A stretch of DNA of 64,000 nt from Paracoccaceae bacterium (GCA_020630695.1 JAHDIS010000007.1:19631-83630), one strand, 5' to 3'. Positions 17,943-26,517 are shown, counted from the first letter of the stretch. Notes: a model not told the origin generated them from the sequence alone. Numbers and translations are program-made.

Positions 17943-19346
17943 ATGAGCACGATATCGACCAACACACCGACCGCGGAATTGCAGGCTCTTGATGCTGCGC
18001 ATCACATGCATCCGTTTACCACCGGGACTGAATTGGCCGAAAAGGGCGCGCGGGTGATTACGCGGGCAGATGGCTGCTGGCTGAACGATTCAGATGGCAA
18101 TCGCATTCTTGACGCGATGGCGGGGCTGTGGTGCGTGAACGTCGGTTACGGGCGGCGCGAATTGGCGCAAGCGGCGGGCCGCCAGATGCTTGAACTGCCG
18201 TACTACAACACGTTCTTTCAGACCACGCATGTCCCGGCCATTCAGTTGTCTGCAAAACTCGCAGAGCTGGCTCCTGGCGATCTGAATCATGTTTTCTATG
18301 CTTCAAGCGGGTCCGAGGCGAACGATACGAACCTGAGATTGGTGCGAACCTATTGGGCTGAAAAGGGCCAGCCGCAACGACAGTGGGTTATCTCCCGTTG
18401 GAATGCCTACCACGGTTCTTCGGTGGGTTCGGGATCACTGGGTGGCATGAAAGGTATGCACGCACAGGGTGGCATGCCCATTCCCGGGATTGCGCATATC
18501 GACCAGCCGAATTGGTGGGCCGAAGGCGGCGATCTAAGCCCAGAAGAATTTGGTCTGGAACGGGCGCGCCAGCTCGAAGCCAAGATACTCGAACTTGGTC
18601 CTGACAATGTCGCGGCCTTCATAGCCGAACCTATTCAAGGGGCGGGTGGCGTGATCGTTCCACCTGACAGCTATTGGCCTGAAATTCAGCGGATCGTGGA
18701 TGAATATGGAATTCTGCTGATCGCCGACGAAGTGATCTGCGGCTTTGGCCGGACCGGCAACTGGTTCGGCAGTCAGACCATGAATATCCGGCCTGATATC
18801 ATGACAATCGCCAAAGGCTTGAGCTCGGGTTATCAGCCGATCGGTGGTTCGATCCTGTCTGACGAAGTGGCCGCAGTCATCAGCGGAACGGAATTCAATC
18901 ACGGCTACACCTATTCCGGCCATCCGGTTGCTTGTGCAGTCGCTCTGGAAAATCTGCGGATTTTGCAGGACGACGGCATTGTTGACGGTGTGCGCGATGA
19001 CACCGGCCCCTACCTGCAGGAACGTTTTGCGAGCCTCACAGACCATCCGCTGGTGGGTGAAGCCAAGATCGTCGGAATGATGGGGTCAATTGCGCTGACG
19101 CCGGACAAAGCGGCAAGGGCAGCCTTTGCAGCAGATGCAGGCACAGCCGGGTTTATGTGCCGCGAACGGTGTTTCGCCAACAATCTGATCATGCGTCACG
19201 TTGGAGATCGGATGATCATCTCGCCTCCATTGGTGATTTCACGGAGCGAGATCGACACCCTGATTGAACGCGCGTGGCAAAGCCTTGATGAAGCCCATGA
19301 GCAGCTCAAGGCAGAGGGATTGATGGAAGCTGCGCCGCGCATGTGA
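17943..19346 (+). CDS. Class III aminotransferase, putrescine-pyruvate type (SpuC-like)
   Basis: The 467-aa PLP enzyme shows the class III signature from LLIADEVICGFGRTG (about 259-273) to the PLP lysine in TIAKGLSSGYQPIGG (about 289-303). The N-terminal MHPFTTGTEL and WCVNVGYGR motifs are those of omega-amino-acid:pyruvate and putrescine:pyruvate transaminases such as SpuC. The context next to potFGHI and the GntR gene favours putrescine or another polyamine as donor, giving an aminoaldehyde and alanine. Taurine or other amines remain possible. The GGAGG site at 17932 sets the start. Confidence 0.85.
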   Translation: MSTISTNTPTAELQALDAAHHMHPFTTGTELAEKGARVITRADGCWLNDSDGNRILDAMAGLWCVNVGYGRRELAQAAGRQMLELPYYNTFFQTTHVPAIQLSAKLAELAPGDLNHVFYASSGSEANDTNLRLVRTYWAEKGQPQRQWVISRWNAYHGSSVGSGSLGGMKGMHAQGGMPIPGIAHIDQPNWWAEGGDLSPEEFGLERARQLEAKILELGPDNVAAFIAEPIQGAGGVIVPPDSYWPEIQRIVDEYGILLIADEVICGFGRTGNWFGSQTMNIRPDIMTIAKGLSSGYQPIGGSILSDEVAAVISGTEFNHGYTYSGHPVACAVALENLRILQDDGIVDGVRDDTGPYLQERFASLTDHPLVGEAKIVGMMGSIALTPDKAARAAFAADAGTAGFMCRERCFANNLIMRHVGDRMIISPPLVISRSEIDTLIERAWQSLDEAHEQLKAEGLMEAAPRM

Positions 19347-19380
19347 TTTCGAGCGCCTCAGTGTGGCCTGCGCAGTTTGA

Positions 19381-19536
19381 TCAGACGCCTGCGGTCAGGC
19401 CGACCTGCTGCACGAGCAAGACACCAAGCGTTTGCCCGTCACTGGCGAGTGTTTGGGATGTTAGCAGCGCAAGCACGCAAAGAGCCGAGACCACTGCCAA
19501 GGCACAGGTGGGAACTAGTCGATCCGAGAAATTCAT
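19381..19536 (-). CDS. Possible 51-aa exported peptide (uncertain)
   Basis: An ATG at 19536 opens a 51-codon frame with an N-terminal stretch that looks like a signal peptide or membrane helix (about residues 10-30, ALAVVSALCVLALLTSQTLA) and a second hydrophobic patch near the end. A weak AAAGGG site lies 7-10 nt upstream. It fills part of the 276-bp spacer between the aminotransferase gene and the 64-aa gene at 19623. There is no other support and it may be a chance frame; the strand agrees with the mipZ group. Confidence 0.3.
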   Translation of the reverse strand: MNFSDRLVPTCALAVVSALCVLALLTSQTLASDGQTLGVLLVQQVGLTAGV

Positions 19537-19622
19537 GGCATCGCCCTTTTGTGAGTTCCTAGATAGAACGCATGGGGCGACCGCTTCCGTCGCTGTCTCA
19601 GAGATTTATGTCAAGTGGGTGG

Positions 19623-19817
19623 TCAGTCTTCACTCTTGACGAGTTTGTAGATCGTCCAGATCGCCGTGCCGCCAAAGAAAGCGCCGGCCACTCCGATGAC
19701 TTCGAAAAGGGCCGGGCCTTGTGGCCACCCCCGGATGGCCACGGCCGCGCCCAGAAGACAAAGACCGCCGAGGCTGAAAATCAGCCTGAACCAAAGTTCT
19801 GAGCGGTCAGGCTTCAG
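19623..19817 (-). CDS. Small two-helix membrane protein, apparent CTG start, overlapping the mipZ stop
   Basis: A 64-codon frame (KPDRSELWFRLIFSLGG at its start, LVKSED at its end) encodes two hydrophobic helices around an RGWPQGPALFEVIG linker and a GAFFGG motif, which I recall in small Rhodobacteraceae proteins. No ATG, GTG or TTG occurs in frame near its head; a GAGGTG ribosome site, inside the last codons of mipZ, sits 5 nt before a CTG at 19817 that overlaps the mipZ stop (CTGA). Translation by coupling from mipZ is likely. Ordinary gene callers would miss it. Function unknown. Confidence 0.65.
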   Translation of the reverse strand: MKPDRSELWFRLIFSLGGLCLLGAAVAIRGWPQGPALFEVIGVAGAFFGGTAIWTIYKLVKSED

Positions 19818-20623
19818 AACCGCACCTCGACGCCCGGAAGCTTCAGCGCTTTCATCAGGTCACGCAGTTCCTGACGCGCGGCGACGTTGGAAATATTGAG
19901 CTGCTTTACACCGATGTCCTTGAGGTCAAGGAGCGTAAGGCCACGCGGGAAGAGTTCGCGAAAGATGACCCGCTCGGTGAAGCCGGGGGCAATGCGGAAT
20001 CCAATCCTCTTGGCCAGCCGCGTCAGCGCCTTTTCCATCTTCATCTTGTTGACCATGTTCTGCTTGCCCAGTCGGTTGCGCAACACGATCCAGTCGATTG
20101 GCTTTAGCCCCGCCTGCGCCCGCAACTGACGGGCTGACCAGACCATTTCCGAGTAGACCGAGGGGCCGAGGATCTTGTCGCCGTCAGCGTCGATGTGCGC
20201 CAGCAGATCAAAGTCGATGAAGCTGTCATTCAGCGGTGTCACCAGCGTATCGGCCAGAGAATGCGCCACCTGACTGAGACGCGTGTGTGATCCGGGGCAA
20301 TCGATAATGATAAAGTCGCTTTTGTCTTCAAGCTCAGCGACGGCCTTGGACAGGCGATGGTCGTATGCATTTTCGCCGGGTGCGAGCGATGCCTGATCGA
20401 TGTCTGGCAGGTCAACGGAATGAGGGCTTGGCAGGTCGATGCCCAGCTTTTCCAGATGGGTCCGGCGGTTTTCGAGATAGCGACCCATGCTCCTTTGGCG
20501 CAGATCGAGATCAAGAGCGCCGACGCGATGGCCCATTCTGGCCAAGGCGGTTCCCAGATGCATGGAGACGGTCGACTTGCCCGCTCCGCCCTTCTCGTTT
20601 CCGACGACGATAATATGTGCCAC
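19814..20623 (-). CDS. mipZ: Division-plane positioning ATPase MipZ
   Basis: The 269-aa ParA-type ATPase has the deviant Walker A NEKGGAGKST near residues 9-18, DLDLRQRSMGRYLENR near 40-55, characteristic of MipZ, and IIIDCPG near 105-111. MipZ forms a bipolar gradient from the ParB-bound origin and inhibits FtsZ, placing the division site in alphaproteobacteria. The GTG at 20623 is taken as the start because AAGGG lies upstream and the protein then begins AHIIVVGNEKGG; a longer frame reaches 20674. Its stop overlaps the CTG of a small membrane protein gene. Confidence 0.9.
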   Translation of the reverse strand: MAHIIVVGNEKGGAGKSTVSMHLGTALARMGHRVGALDLDLRQRSMGRYLENRRTHLEKLGIDLPSPHSVDLPDIDQASLAPGENAYDHRLSKAVAELEDKSDFIIIDCPGSHTRLSQVAHSLADTLVTPLNDSFIDFDLLAHIDADGDKILGPSVYSEMVWSARQLRAQAGLKPIDWIVLRNRLGKQNMVNKMKMEKALTRLAKRIGFRIAPGFTERVIFRELFPRGLTLLDLKDIGVKQLNISNVAARQELRDLMKALKLPGVEVRF

Positions 20624-20782
20624 TGCGTGCCCTTTATGTTTGCCCGCATGTTCCCTGCGGGTGATGTCGCGCACTTTATTCCGCGCTTTCGATCAAGAAA
20701 ACCCGCCGCTCGAATAGTTTGTACGCTGCGTGGCGTGTCGGTCGCAGAGCGGTTTTCCGTTTTGACAGGATGTACTGCCGAC

Positions 20783-20811
20783 AAAAAAGGCCCGGCACAG
20801 TGGCCGGGCCT
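20783..20811 (-). terminator. Rho-independent terminator of the F0 ATP synthase operon
   Basis: On the minus strand an 8-bp perfect stem GGCCCGGC / GCCGGGCC with a 6-nt loop is followed by six T. It lies 22 bp after the atpF stop codon. The remaining spacer up to the mipZ start (about 20624-20782) holds no gene that I can see. Confidence 0.9.
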
Positions 20812-20832
20812 CTCCAAAATTGTCGCAAAGCG

Positions 20833-21399
20833 TTAGTGCAGCTTGGCACCCACTTCGGCAATCGCGTCATCGATGAGCTTGCCAGCGTTCTTGGCGGTCA
20901 TCTGCTTGGCCACGACTTCCTGAGCGGCACCAACGGCGATCGTGGCGGCGCGATCGCGCACTTCCTTGACCGCGGATGCCTCTGCAGAAGCAATCTGGCT
21001 TTCGGCTGCGGCCAGACGGCGCGCAACGGAGGCTTTCATGTCTTCCTTGGCCTGCTCGGCTGCCAGTTCGGCTTCCTCGCGGGCGTGGGCAACGATGCGT
21101 TCTGCTTGCTCCTGCACATCGCGTTGCTTGCGCTCATAGCTGGCAAGCAGGCTTTGTGCTTCTTCGCGCAGGGCACGGGCTTCGTCCAGTTCAGACTGGA
21201 TGTCAGCGGCCCGCTTGTCGAGCATACCGCTCAGCATGCCTGGGATCTTGAAGTAGATCAGAACACCCAAGAACAGCAGAAAGCCGATCAGCACGACAAA
21301 GTCGGTGTTGCCAAGTGACAGGAAGGGGCCTTTGGCTGCCAATGCTGGCGTTGCAAAGCCTGAGGCCGCGAGCAGACTAAAGATTGTTGTCTTGCGCAT
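20833..21399 (-). CDS. atpF: F0F1 ATP synthase subunit b
   Basis: The 188-aa subunit has an N-terminal hydrophobic leader (residues about 3-20), a membrane helix (about 32-52, TDFVVLIGFLLFLGVLIYF) and a long charged coiled coil to the C terminus that serves as peripheral stalk. The ATG at 21399 has an AAGGGG/TAAGG site overlapping the stop of the b' gene. It is the last gene of the F0 operon. The leader before the helix is longer than in enteric b, as in other Rhodobacteraceae. Confidence 0.95.
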   Translation of the reverse strand: MRKTTIFSLLAASGFATPALAAKGPFLSLGNTDFVVLIGFLLFLGVLIYFKIPGMLSGMLDKRAADIQSELDEARALREEAQSLLASYERKQRDVQEQAERIVAHAREEAELAAEQAKEDMKASVARRLAAAESQIASAEASAVKEVRDRAATIAVGAAQEVVAKQMTAKNAGKLIDDAIAEVGAKLH

Positions 21400-21403
21400 G
21401 GCC

Positions 21404-21955
21404 TTACCCCTTGATCCGGTTGCTGACAGCGGCTGCCACTGCTTTGGCATCGGCCTTGCCGCCCAGCGCCGAAACGATGGCTTCAGCGGTATCTTTGGCT
21501 ACGGCTTCAACGTTTTCCATCGCAGTTGCGCGGATATCGCTGATGGCCTTTTCCGACTCGGCTGCTTTGGCTGAAATTTCAGCGTCTGCCTTTGCCATGG
21601 CCTTGTCGAGTTCAGCCTTAATTTCATCACGGGTCTTTTGCGCGATGGATTGCGCTTCGGCCCGGGCATCGGCCAGTGCCTTGTCATAAGCAGCTTCGGC
21701 TTCTTCAGCCTTGCGCTTGAGATCTTCGGCGGCGGCGATGTCTGTCGTGATCGTTCCCTGACGCTCGGCCAGAACGGACGCGATACGCGGCAACGCGATG
21801 CGCGACAGCACGAAGAAAATCACCACAAGCGTGATGACCAGCCAGAAAATCTGGTTGGGGAACCATTCAAAGCACAGCTGCGGCATGCCGATGGCGCTGC
21901 CATCTGGTCCGACGCAAGTGCTTGTGGATGTGGCCCCGTTGGATTCGGTCGCCAT
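21404..21955 (-). CDS. atpX: F0F1 ATP synthase subunit b'
   Basis: A 183-aa paralogue of subunit b with one N-terminal membrane helix (about 31-52, [21 protein letters not shown]) and a coiled-coil body (about 60-165, Ala/Glu/Lys-rich). Photosynthetic and many other alphaproteobacteria build the stator from a b/b' heterodimer, which accounts for two b-type genes in a row. It precedes atpF by 4 bp. The acidic N terminus ahead of the helix is typical of b'. Confidence 0.92.
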   Translation of the reverse strand: MATESNGATSTSTCVGPDGSAIGMPQLCFEWFPNQIFWLVITLVVIFFVLSRIALPRIASVLAERQGTITTDIAAAEDLKRKAEEAEAAYDKALADARAEAQSIAQKTRDEIKAELDKAMAKADAEISAKAAESEKAISDIRATAMENVEAVAKDTAEAIVSALGGKADAKAVAAAVSNRIKG

Positions 21956-21985
21956 GTCGTCCTCCGTGGAACGGTGTCGTTACAT

Positions 21986-22015
21986 CGGGCGGTGCATCAT
22001 GCGGTGCACCGCCCG
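21986..22015. other. 11-bp perfect hairpin downstream of atpE
   Basis: CGGGCGGTGCA and TGCACCGCCCG flank an 8-nt loop in the 86-bp spacer between the atpE stop and the atpX start. No T run follows. It may protect the 3' end of an atpE message or reduce read-through, so that the c ring subunit, needed in 10-15 copies, is made in excess. Confidence 0.7.
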
Positions 22016-22041
22016 CGCGTAAGGATCTTAAGTTCCGCGGT

Positions 22042-22266
22042 TTAGACGGCGAACATCAGCAGCAGCGACACGAGGAAGGCAAAGATGCCCAGCGCTTCTG
22101 CGAATGCGATACCGATGAAGAGCGTGGCCGTCTGGCCCGCTGCTGCGGATGGGTTGCGCAGTGCGCCGGCAAGGAAGTTGCCAGCCACGTTGCCCACCCC
22201 GATGGCGGCTGCGCCGGAACCGATTGCTGCCAGGCCTGCGCCGATGTGTGCGAGATCGCCTTCCAT
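22042..22266 (-). CDS. atpE: F0F1 ATP synthase subunit c
   Basis: The 74-aa proteolipid is a helical hairpin: helix 1 is Gly/Ala-rich ([19 protein letters not shown]), the polar loop is RNP (37-39), and helix 2 carries the proton-carrying Glu57 in AFAEALG. It forms the rotating ring in the membrane. The ATG at 22266 has an AAGGAGAATT site; a longer frame to 22329 adds only a basic tail. It is bracketed by hairpins on both sides. Confidence 0.96.
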   Translation of the reverse strand: MEGDLAHIGAGLAAIGSGAAAIGVGNVAGNFLAGALRNPSAAAGQTATLFIGIAFAEALGIFAFLVSLLLMFAV

Positions 22267-22317
22267 GTGAATTCTCCTTACGATTGGAAGTTGAGTATTT
22301 GGTATTCGCGGTAGGAA

Positions 22318-22331
22318 GCGTGCGCGCACGC
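22318..22331. other. 14-bp perfect palindrome between atpB and atpE
   Basis: GCGTGCGCGCACGC is self-complementary and can form a GCGTG/CACGC stem with a CGCG loop in the RNA. It begins 8 bp after the atpB stop and precedes the atpE ribosome site by about 45 nt. With the hairpin at 21986 it brackets the atpE message. Confidence 0.55.
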
Positions 22332-22339
22332 CCCTGTCG

Positions 22340-23089
22340 TTAGTGATGCGGGTGCAATGCGTCCTTGAGGTATACGCAGGTCAGGATGGTGAACACGTAG
22401 GCCTGAATGAAGGCAACGAGCACTTCCAGTGCGTAGATCGCGACGATCCCAAAGATCGCCAGTGGTGCAACCGCTGTGATTGCGGCGAAGCCAGCAAACA
22501 CTTTGAGAACAGCGTGACCGGCCATGATGTTGCCCGCCAAACGAATGGAGTGGCTAACCGGACGCACGAAATACGAGATGATTTCGATGATGGCCAGGAT
22601 TGGACGCAATGCCAGTGGGGCAGAAGACACCCAGAACAGGCTCAGGAAGCTTGCGCCGTTGATCACAAAGCCAAGGATGGTCACGACGATGAACACCCCA
22701 AAGCCGAGGACCGCGGTGACTGCGATCATCGATGTCGGCGAGTAGGACATCGGCAGCAGCGCCAGGAAGTTGGCCATCAGGATGAAGATGAAAAGCGTGA
22801 AGATGTAAGGGAAGTACTTAACCGCGTCCTTGCCGGTCACGTCTTCAACCATCTTGTAGATAAAGCCATACGCCAGTTCTGCGATTGACTGGCTGCGCGA
22901 CGGAACGATTGCTCGTTTGGAAGTCCCAAACACCATCAGCAATACGGTCGCGACCACTGCCAGAAACAGCCAGAGCGTGATGTTGGTGATGGTGAACATA
23001 CCAATTGCGCCGTCGCCAAACAGCGGTTTGATGATGAACTGATCCATCGGGTGGAAAACCAGTCCGCCCTCAGCTTTATCTGCGGCCAT
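22340..23089 (-). CDS. atpB: F0F1 ATP synthase subunit a
   Basis: The 249-aa membrane subunit has about five to six helices. The essential Arg sits in [14 protein letters not shown] (about residues 179-192), and the C-terminal helix ends [20 protein letters not shown] with the usual Glu and Gln. It forms the proton half-channels against the c ring. It follows atpI after 4 bp and is followed by atpE. Confidence 0.96.
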   Translation of the reverse strand: MAADKAEGGLVFHPMDQFIIKPLFGDGAIGMFTITNITLWLFLAVVATVLLMVFGTSKRAIVPSRSQSIAELAYGFIYKMVEDVTGKDAVKYFPYIFTLFIFILMANFLALLPMSYSPTSMIAVTAVLGFGVFIVVTILGFVINGASFLSLFWVSSAPLALRPILAIIEIISYFVRPVSHSIRLAGNIMAGHAVLKVFAGFAAITAVAPLAIFGIVAIYALEVLVAFIQAYVFTILTCVYLKDALHPHH

Positions 23090-23093
23090 CGCC

Positions 23094-23453
23094 TTACCCT
23101 CTCGCGTCGGGGCCTTCGCCCCTTGTGTCGTCGTCTGACGCGGATGCCCGCGCCTCTTGTGCCTTCTGGATTTCAGCGGCGCTGGACATCATCACTTTGA
23201 TGCCCGCCGCGATACCCAGCAATGTGAACAGCACCATTAGAAACGGCTGGGTTCCGAAAACCACGTCCAGCCCGTATCCGATGCCAAAACCGATCCCCAG
23301 ACCGGCCACCATCTCAGTTACCATCCGCCAGGCCAGCTGTGCCTGTGAATAGTGTTCCTCCTGGTGGGCTTTCTCGGCAACCTGCGACTCGCGCCGTGCT
23401 GCCAGCTTGGCTTCTAGTTCCTGCAGTTTCCGTTTCGGATCCACGTCAGTCAC
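23094..23453 (-). CDS. atpI: AtpI/AtpZ-family F0 assembly protein
   Basis: A 119-aa protein with a charged coiled N terminus (residues 5-35), two membrane helices (about 45-66 and 70-92) and a charged acidic tail. AtpI-type proteins help c-ring assembly or Mg uptake and are encoded first in atp operons. It starts with a GTG at 23453. The operon is F0 only, as in other alphaproteobacteria whose F1 genes lie elsewhere. Confidence 0.88.
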   Translation of the reverse strand: MTDVDPKRKLQELEAKLAARRESQVAEKAHQEEHYSQAQLAWRMVTEMVAGLGIGFGIGYGLDVVFGTQPFLMVLFTLLGIAAGIKVMMSSAAEIQKAQEARASASDDDTRGEGPDARG

Positions 23454-23482
23454 GCGAAAGCCCCCAGTTTGAGGTTTGCGTC

Positions 23483-23511
23483 TTGCTATTCGTGTGGTCT
23501 GCCTGAGTCAA
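23483..23511 (-). promoter_or_regulatory. Candidate promoter of the F0 operon
   Basis: On the minus strand TTGACT is followed after 17 nt by TAGCAA, 30 bp before the atpI GTG. The -35 element is good and the -10 element poor. A transcript from here would have a short leader. Nothing else in 23454-23632 is recognisable apart from an A/T-rich run near 23550-23575. Confidence 0.4.
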
Positions 23512-23632
23512 TGCTGGGTTCATGAGGCAAAGAGGTGAAGTAAGTTGCTGAAAAATAATAAAAATTATGGATCGTGGCTTGGTGCGGTCAATGCGCCGCA
23601 GGGCCAAATGGCGGCAAAACGGCCGCTTTAGT

Positions 23633-23656
23633 AAATTCAACTTTTTGGTTGAGTTT
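23633..23656. promoter_or_regulatory. Dyad operator upstream of the ArsR gene
   Basis: AAATTCAAC and GTTGAGTTT flank a 6-nt centre (TTTTTG), an inverted repeat matching in eight of nine positions. It lies 50 bp before the ArsR-family gene at 23706. ArsR proteins bind such A/T-rich dyads as dimers, so autoregulation is likely. Confidence 0.6.
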
Positions 23657-23705
23657 TCAGCGGCGGCGGGTCATTGCCTCGCTATGTTGGCTTGGTGCTC
23701 ACAAT

Positions 23706-24038
23706 ATGCCTGACCCCCTTGATGCAGTTTTTGCCGCTTTGGCGGACCCGACGCGACGGCGTATCCTTATGATGCTGCTTGAGGATGACATGGCCGTGAC
23801 GGACGTTGCCGAGCCGTTTGAGATGTCGCTGGCCGCCATCTCAAAGCATCTCATGATCCTGACCCGTGCCGGACTGATCAGCCAGGAAAAACGTGGCCGT
23901 GTGAAATGGTGCAAGCTTGAGCCGGACGCCATGCGGGCAGCCTCAGTCTGGATGAAGGGTTTTGGTCAGTTCGAAGAGATCGATCTGGATGGGCTTGAGC
24001 GTTTTCTGGAAAGCGAGCTGCGGGACAGCGACGCCTGA
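23706..24038 (+). CDS. ArsR-family winged-helix regulator
   Basis: The 110-aa protein is one winged helix: LDAVFAALADPTRRRILMMLL (about 4-24) begins the fold and EMSLAAISKHLMILTRAGLISQEKRGR (about 40-66) is the recognition helix and wing. It lacks the ArsR ELCVCD metal motif and has a single Cys (about 69), so a non-metal signal is likely, as in the HTH_20/YdfF-type subgroup often linked to SRPBCC proteins. None lies next to it. The frame opens at 23574, but the ATG at 23706 is the domain start. It converges on the EamA gene with a 2-bp gap. Confidence 0.85.
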   Translation: MPDPLDAVFAALADPTRRRILMMLLEDDMAVTDVAEPFEMSLAAISKHLMILTRAGLISQEKRGRVKWCKLEPDAMRAASVWMKGFGQFEEIDLDGLERFLESELRDSDA

Positions 24039-24040
24039 TT

Positions 24041-24943
24041 TCATCTGTCTCGTAGTAGCATCAGCAGCGCCAAGGCCGTCAGCGCCACGCCCGGAAGAAC
24101 CAAAGCGGGTGGCGTGCCCCGTCCCAAGGCGATTTCCCACAGGATCACCCAACTGGGCGTCAGGTAGGTGTAGGCCATGACCTTAGCAGAGGGTAGCCGC
24201 AGTGCTGCAAAGCGTAGCAGCAGGAATGTCAAGCTTGTGGCCACAGCGGCGGTATAGCCGATTGTGATCCAAACGATCGGGGGCAGCGCGTTCCACTCCG
24301 TTGCCATAAGAGCAGGCCCTGCCCAGAGGCAGAGCAAGATCGCGCCAGCCGTCAGAATTGCGGCATTGAAGGCCAAGGCTGGCTCACCACGGCTTAGCTT
24401 GCGGAGCAATGGCGCATAGAGCGCATGACCGATGCATCCCCAGAAATAGATCGTTTCGCCGCGTCCGATTTCAAAGGCCAGAAGCGCAGTCAGATCGGCT
24501 CGAAAAATGACCCAGAGCGCGCCGACGCCGCCCACGGCAATTGCAAAGGCCATCCAGCCCGTGGTGACTTGGCGAACGACCAGATAGCCGAACACGGCCG
24601 TCAGTGCGGGGTTCAACGTGAAAACAGCAGCCATGCTGACCGGCGAGGCGGTCTTCAGGCCCTCGAACATTGTCACGAAATAGATCGCGAAAAGTGCGGC
24701 CAAAGCAACGTAGCGCCAAGGCGCCGCTTTGATTTCGCGGGTTATCCCCCCGGTCGCCCAAGCGGCTAGCCACAAAAGAGCGCCCGCAATCACAAAGCGT
24801 ACTGCATTCAGAACGGCGGGATCGATGAAGGGCGCGGCCATGCTGCCTAGGGAAAACGACCCGGCAACCAGGGCTGAGAAGCCAAGCATCGCAAGGTGGC
24901 CGCGCGCTGTTTCGCGCTTGGGCCCGTTTGCCGGGGTGCTCAC
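24041..24943 (-). CDS. EamA/DMT-family transporter coupled to a LysR gene
   Basis: The 300-aa membrane protein has about ten helices in two EamA repeats; substrate unknown. A GTG at 24943 overlaps the LysR stop as GTGA, which argues for translational coupling, and begins STPANGPKRETARGHLAMLG. Longer frames to 25036 run inside the LysR gene. A DMT exporter behind a LysR regulator usually means the regulator controls export of a small molecule. Confidence 0.82.
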   Translation of the reverse strand: MSTPANGPKRETARGHLAMLGFSALVAGSFSLGSMAAPFIDPAVLNAVRFVIAGALLWLAAWATGGITREIKAAPWRYVALAALFAIYFVTMFEGLKTASPVSMAAVFTLNPALTAVFGYLVVRQVTTGWMAFAIAVGGVGALWVIFRADLTALLAFEIGRGETIYFWGCIGHALYAPLLRKLSRGEPALAFNAAILTAGAILLCLWAGPALMATEWNALPPIVWITIGYTAAVATSLTFLLLRFAALRLPSAKVMAYTYLTPSWVILWEIALGRGTPPALVLPGVALTALALLMLLRDR

Positions 24944-25821
24944 GTTGCGCGACCTACACCTGTGTGCGCTTTTAGGTGCTGTAGAAAGGCCTGCACTTTT
25001 GCAGTCCGATGCAGATCGACATGCGTGACCAGCCAAAGGGGCGCGCTCCAGTCTTCTTCGGGCTCCATGACCTGCACAAGATCGGGGTGCATTGCGGCGT
25101 CTTCGGTTCCCATAAAGCCAATACCGGACCCTGCAAGGATCGCCCGTTCCATCACTCTTGAATCCGTGCTGCGGAATACGACTTGCCGGTAGGGAATGTT
25201 GGCGCGCAACCAGCGCTGAAAGGGCGCGCGCCCGTCTGGATTATCATGTGCCACAAACTGGTGGGTCTTCAGGCTTTCCAGATCTGACGGCATTCCGTGT
25301 TTGTCCAGATAGCTGCGGCTGGCATAGAGGCCAACGTTCAGCGTGCAGAAAGGTTGAACGACATTGTCGGGTTCACTGGGCTGCGATCCCGCGCGCAACG
25401 CGACATGTGCTTCGCCATATTCCAACCGGAACACGCGGTCGTCTGTCAGGTAGCGCACGACAACATCGGGGTATTTTTTTTGGAAATCGGCGAGAATACC
25501 GACCATCAAGGGTGCGAAGCTGACCAAAGAGGTCACCAGCAATTCTCCCGATACATCATTGCCACGGCCCTTGATGCGCCCTTCGAGTTGCTGGAACTGA
25601 TCGTCCGTGGTTTGCGCCACCCTCAAAAGATCTTCGCCTGCTTCGGTCGCCGTGTAGCCGCGTGCATGGCGTTGAAACAGCTTCACGCCCAACTGGGCCT
25701 CGAGCGCATCAACGTGTCGAATAACTGTGGCGTGGTGCACGCCCAATGCTTCTGCTGCACCACTAACCGTGCCAGCACGGGCGACCTGAAAAGCCGTGCG
25801 AATTTCGTCCCAGTTGTTCAT
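24940..25821 (-). CDS. LysR-family regulator divergent from azoR
   Basis: The 293-aa protein starts MNNWDEIRTAFQVARAGTVSGAAEALGVHHATVIRHVDALEAQLGVK-like, split here to note its parts: helix-turn-helix about residues 18-40, then a substrate-binding domain from about 90. The ATG at 25821 is the usual LysR start; the longer frame is not. It faces azoR across 114 bp and overlaps the EamA gene. Classic divergent layout suggests it controls azoR, itself and the transporter. Confidence 0.85.
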   Translation of the reverse strand: MNNWDEIRTAFQVARAGTVSGAAEALGVHHATVIRHVDALEAQLGVKLFQRHARGYTATEAGEDLLRVAQTTDDQFQQLEGRIKGRGNDVSGELLVTSLVSFAPLMVGILADFQKKYPDVVVRYLTDDRVFRLEYGEAHVALRAGSQPSEPDNVVQPFCTLNVGLYASRSYLDKHGMPSDLESLKTHQFVAHDNPDGRAPFQRWLRANIPYRQVVFRSTDSRVMERAILAGSGIGFMGTEDAAMHPDLVQVMEPEEDWSAPLWLVTHVDLHRTAKVQAFLQHLKAHTGVGRAT

Positions 25822-25835
25822 GGCGTGTCCATATG

Positions 25836-25866
25836 TGCAAAATATAACAATCCATGCGCATTTTGG
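25836..25866. promoter_or_regulatory. Possible LysR binding dyad in the LysR-azoR spacer
   Basis: TGCAAAAT (25836) and ATTTTGG (25860) form an imperfect inverted repeat, close to the LysR start and about 70 bp from azoR. LysR proteins bind interrupted dyads in such spacers. The match is six bases per arm, so this is tentative. Confidence 0.3.
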
Positions 25867-25935
25867 TGCCTTGAGTTCGAAAATGCAACGCCCTTTGTAT
25901 GTGGGGTGATTCATACCAAACCAAGGAACAAAATC

Positions 25936-26517
25936 ATGACACAGAAACTCTTGCGGCTGGATGCGTCGTCCCGAACCGATGGATCGGTGAGCCGTGCCCT
26001 AGCGGACCAAGTTGTCGAGAAACTGGAGTTCACAGAGGTCGTTCACCGAGATCTCGCGGCGGACATTCCGCAACTGAATGCCGAATGGCTGAATGCAAAT
26101 GGAACGCCAGAGCAGGACCGCGGGATGGATGAAAAGGCGGCGTTGGCACTGTCGGATACATTGATTGCCGAGGTCAAATCCGCTGACACAGTTCTGATCT
26201 CGACGCCAATCTACAACTTCGGTGTTCCGTCTTCGCTGAAGGCCTGGTTTGACCAGATTGCACGCGCTGGCATCACCTTTGAATACACCGCCGATGGGCC
26301 GCGAGGTCTGTTAAAGGGAAAACGTGCGATTTTGGTCGTTGCTTCCGGCGGTACCGAAGTCGATAGCCCGATCGATTTCGCGACACCTTGGTTGCGGCAC
26401 GTGATGAACTTCATCGGGATCGAGGATGTGCAGGTTGTGCGGTCCGACAAACTGATGGTCGATGCGGATGCTTCCATGCAGCGCGCGGTCAACGACATCG
26501 CGGCCCTTGCTGCGTGA
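25936..26517 (+). CDS. azoR: FMN-dependent NADH-azoreductase
   Basis: The 193-aa flavodoxin-fold enzyme has an N-terminal phosphate loop (RLDASSRTDGSVSRALA, about 6-22) and the STPIYNFGVPSSLKAWFDQIARAG motif (about 88-111) that defines AzoR/NQO-type proteins, followed by VVASGG. These cytosolic enzymes reduce quinones or azo compounds using NADH and FMN; the physiological substrate is probably a quinone. The start follows AAGGAAC. The LysR gene is divergent. Confidence 0.9.
   Translation: MTQKLLRLDASSRTDGSVSRALADQVVEKLEFTEVVHRDLAADIPQLNAEWLNANGTPEQDRGMDEKAALALSDTLIAEVKSADTVLISTPIYNFGVPSSLKAWFDQIARAGITFEYTADGPRGLLKGKRAILVVASGGTEVDSPIDFATPWLRHVMNFIGIEDVQVVRSDKLMVDADASMQRAVNDIAALAA

Noticed and set aside
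19343..19802. 98- and 76-codon plus-strand frames between the aminotransferase and mipZ
   Set aside because: They run antisense to the better supported 64-aa membrane protein and have no ribosome site or hydrophobic pattern.
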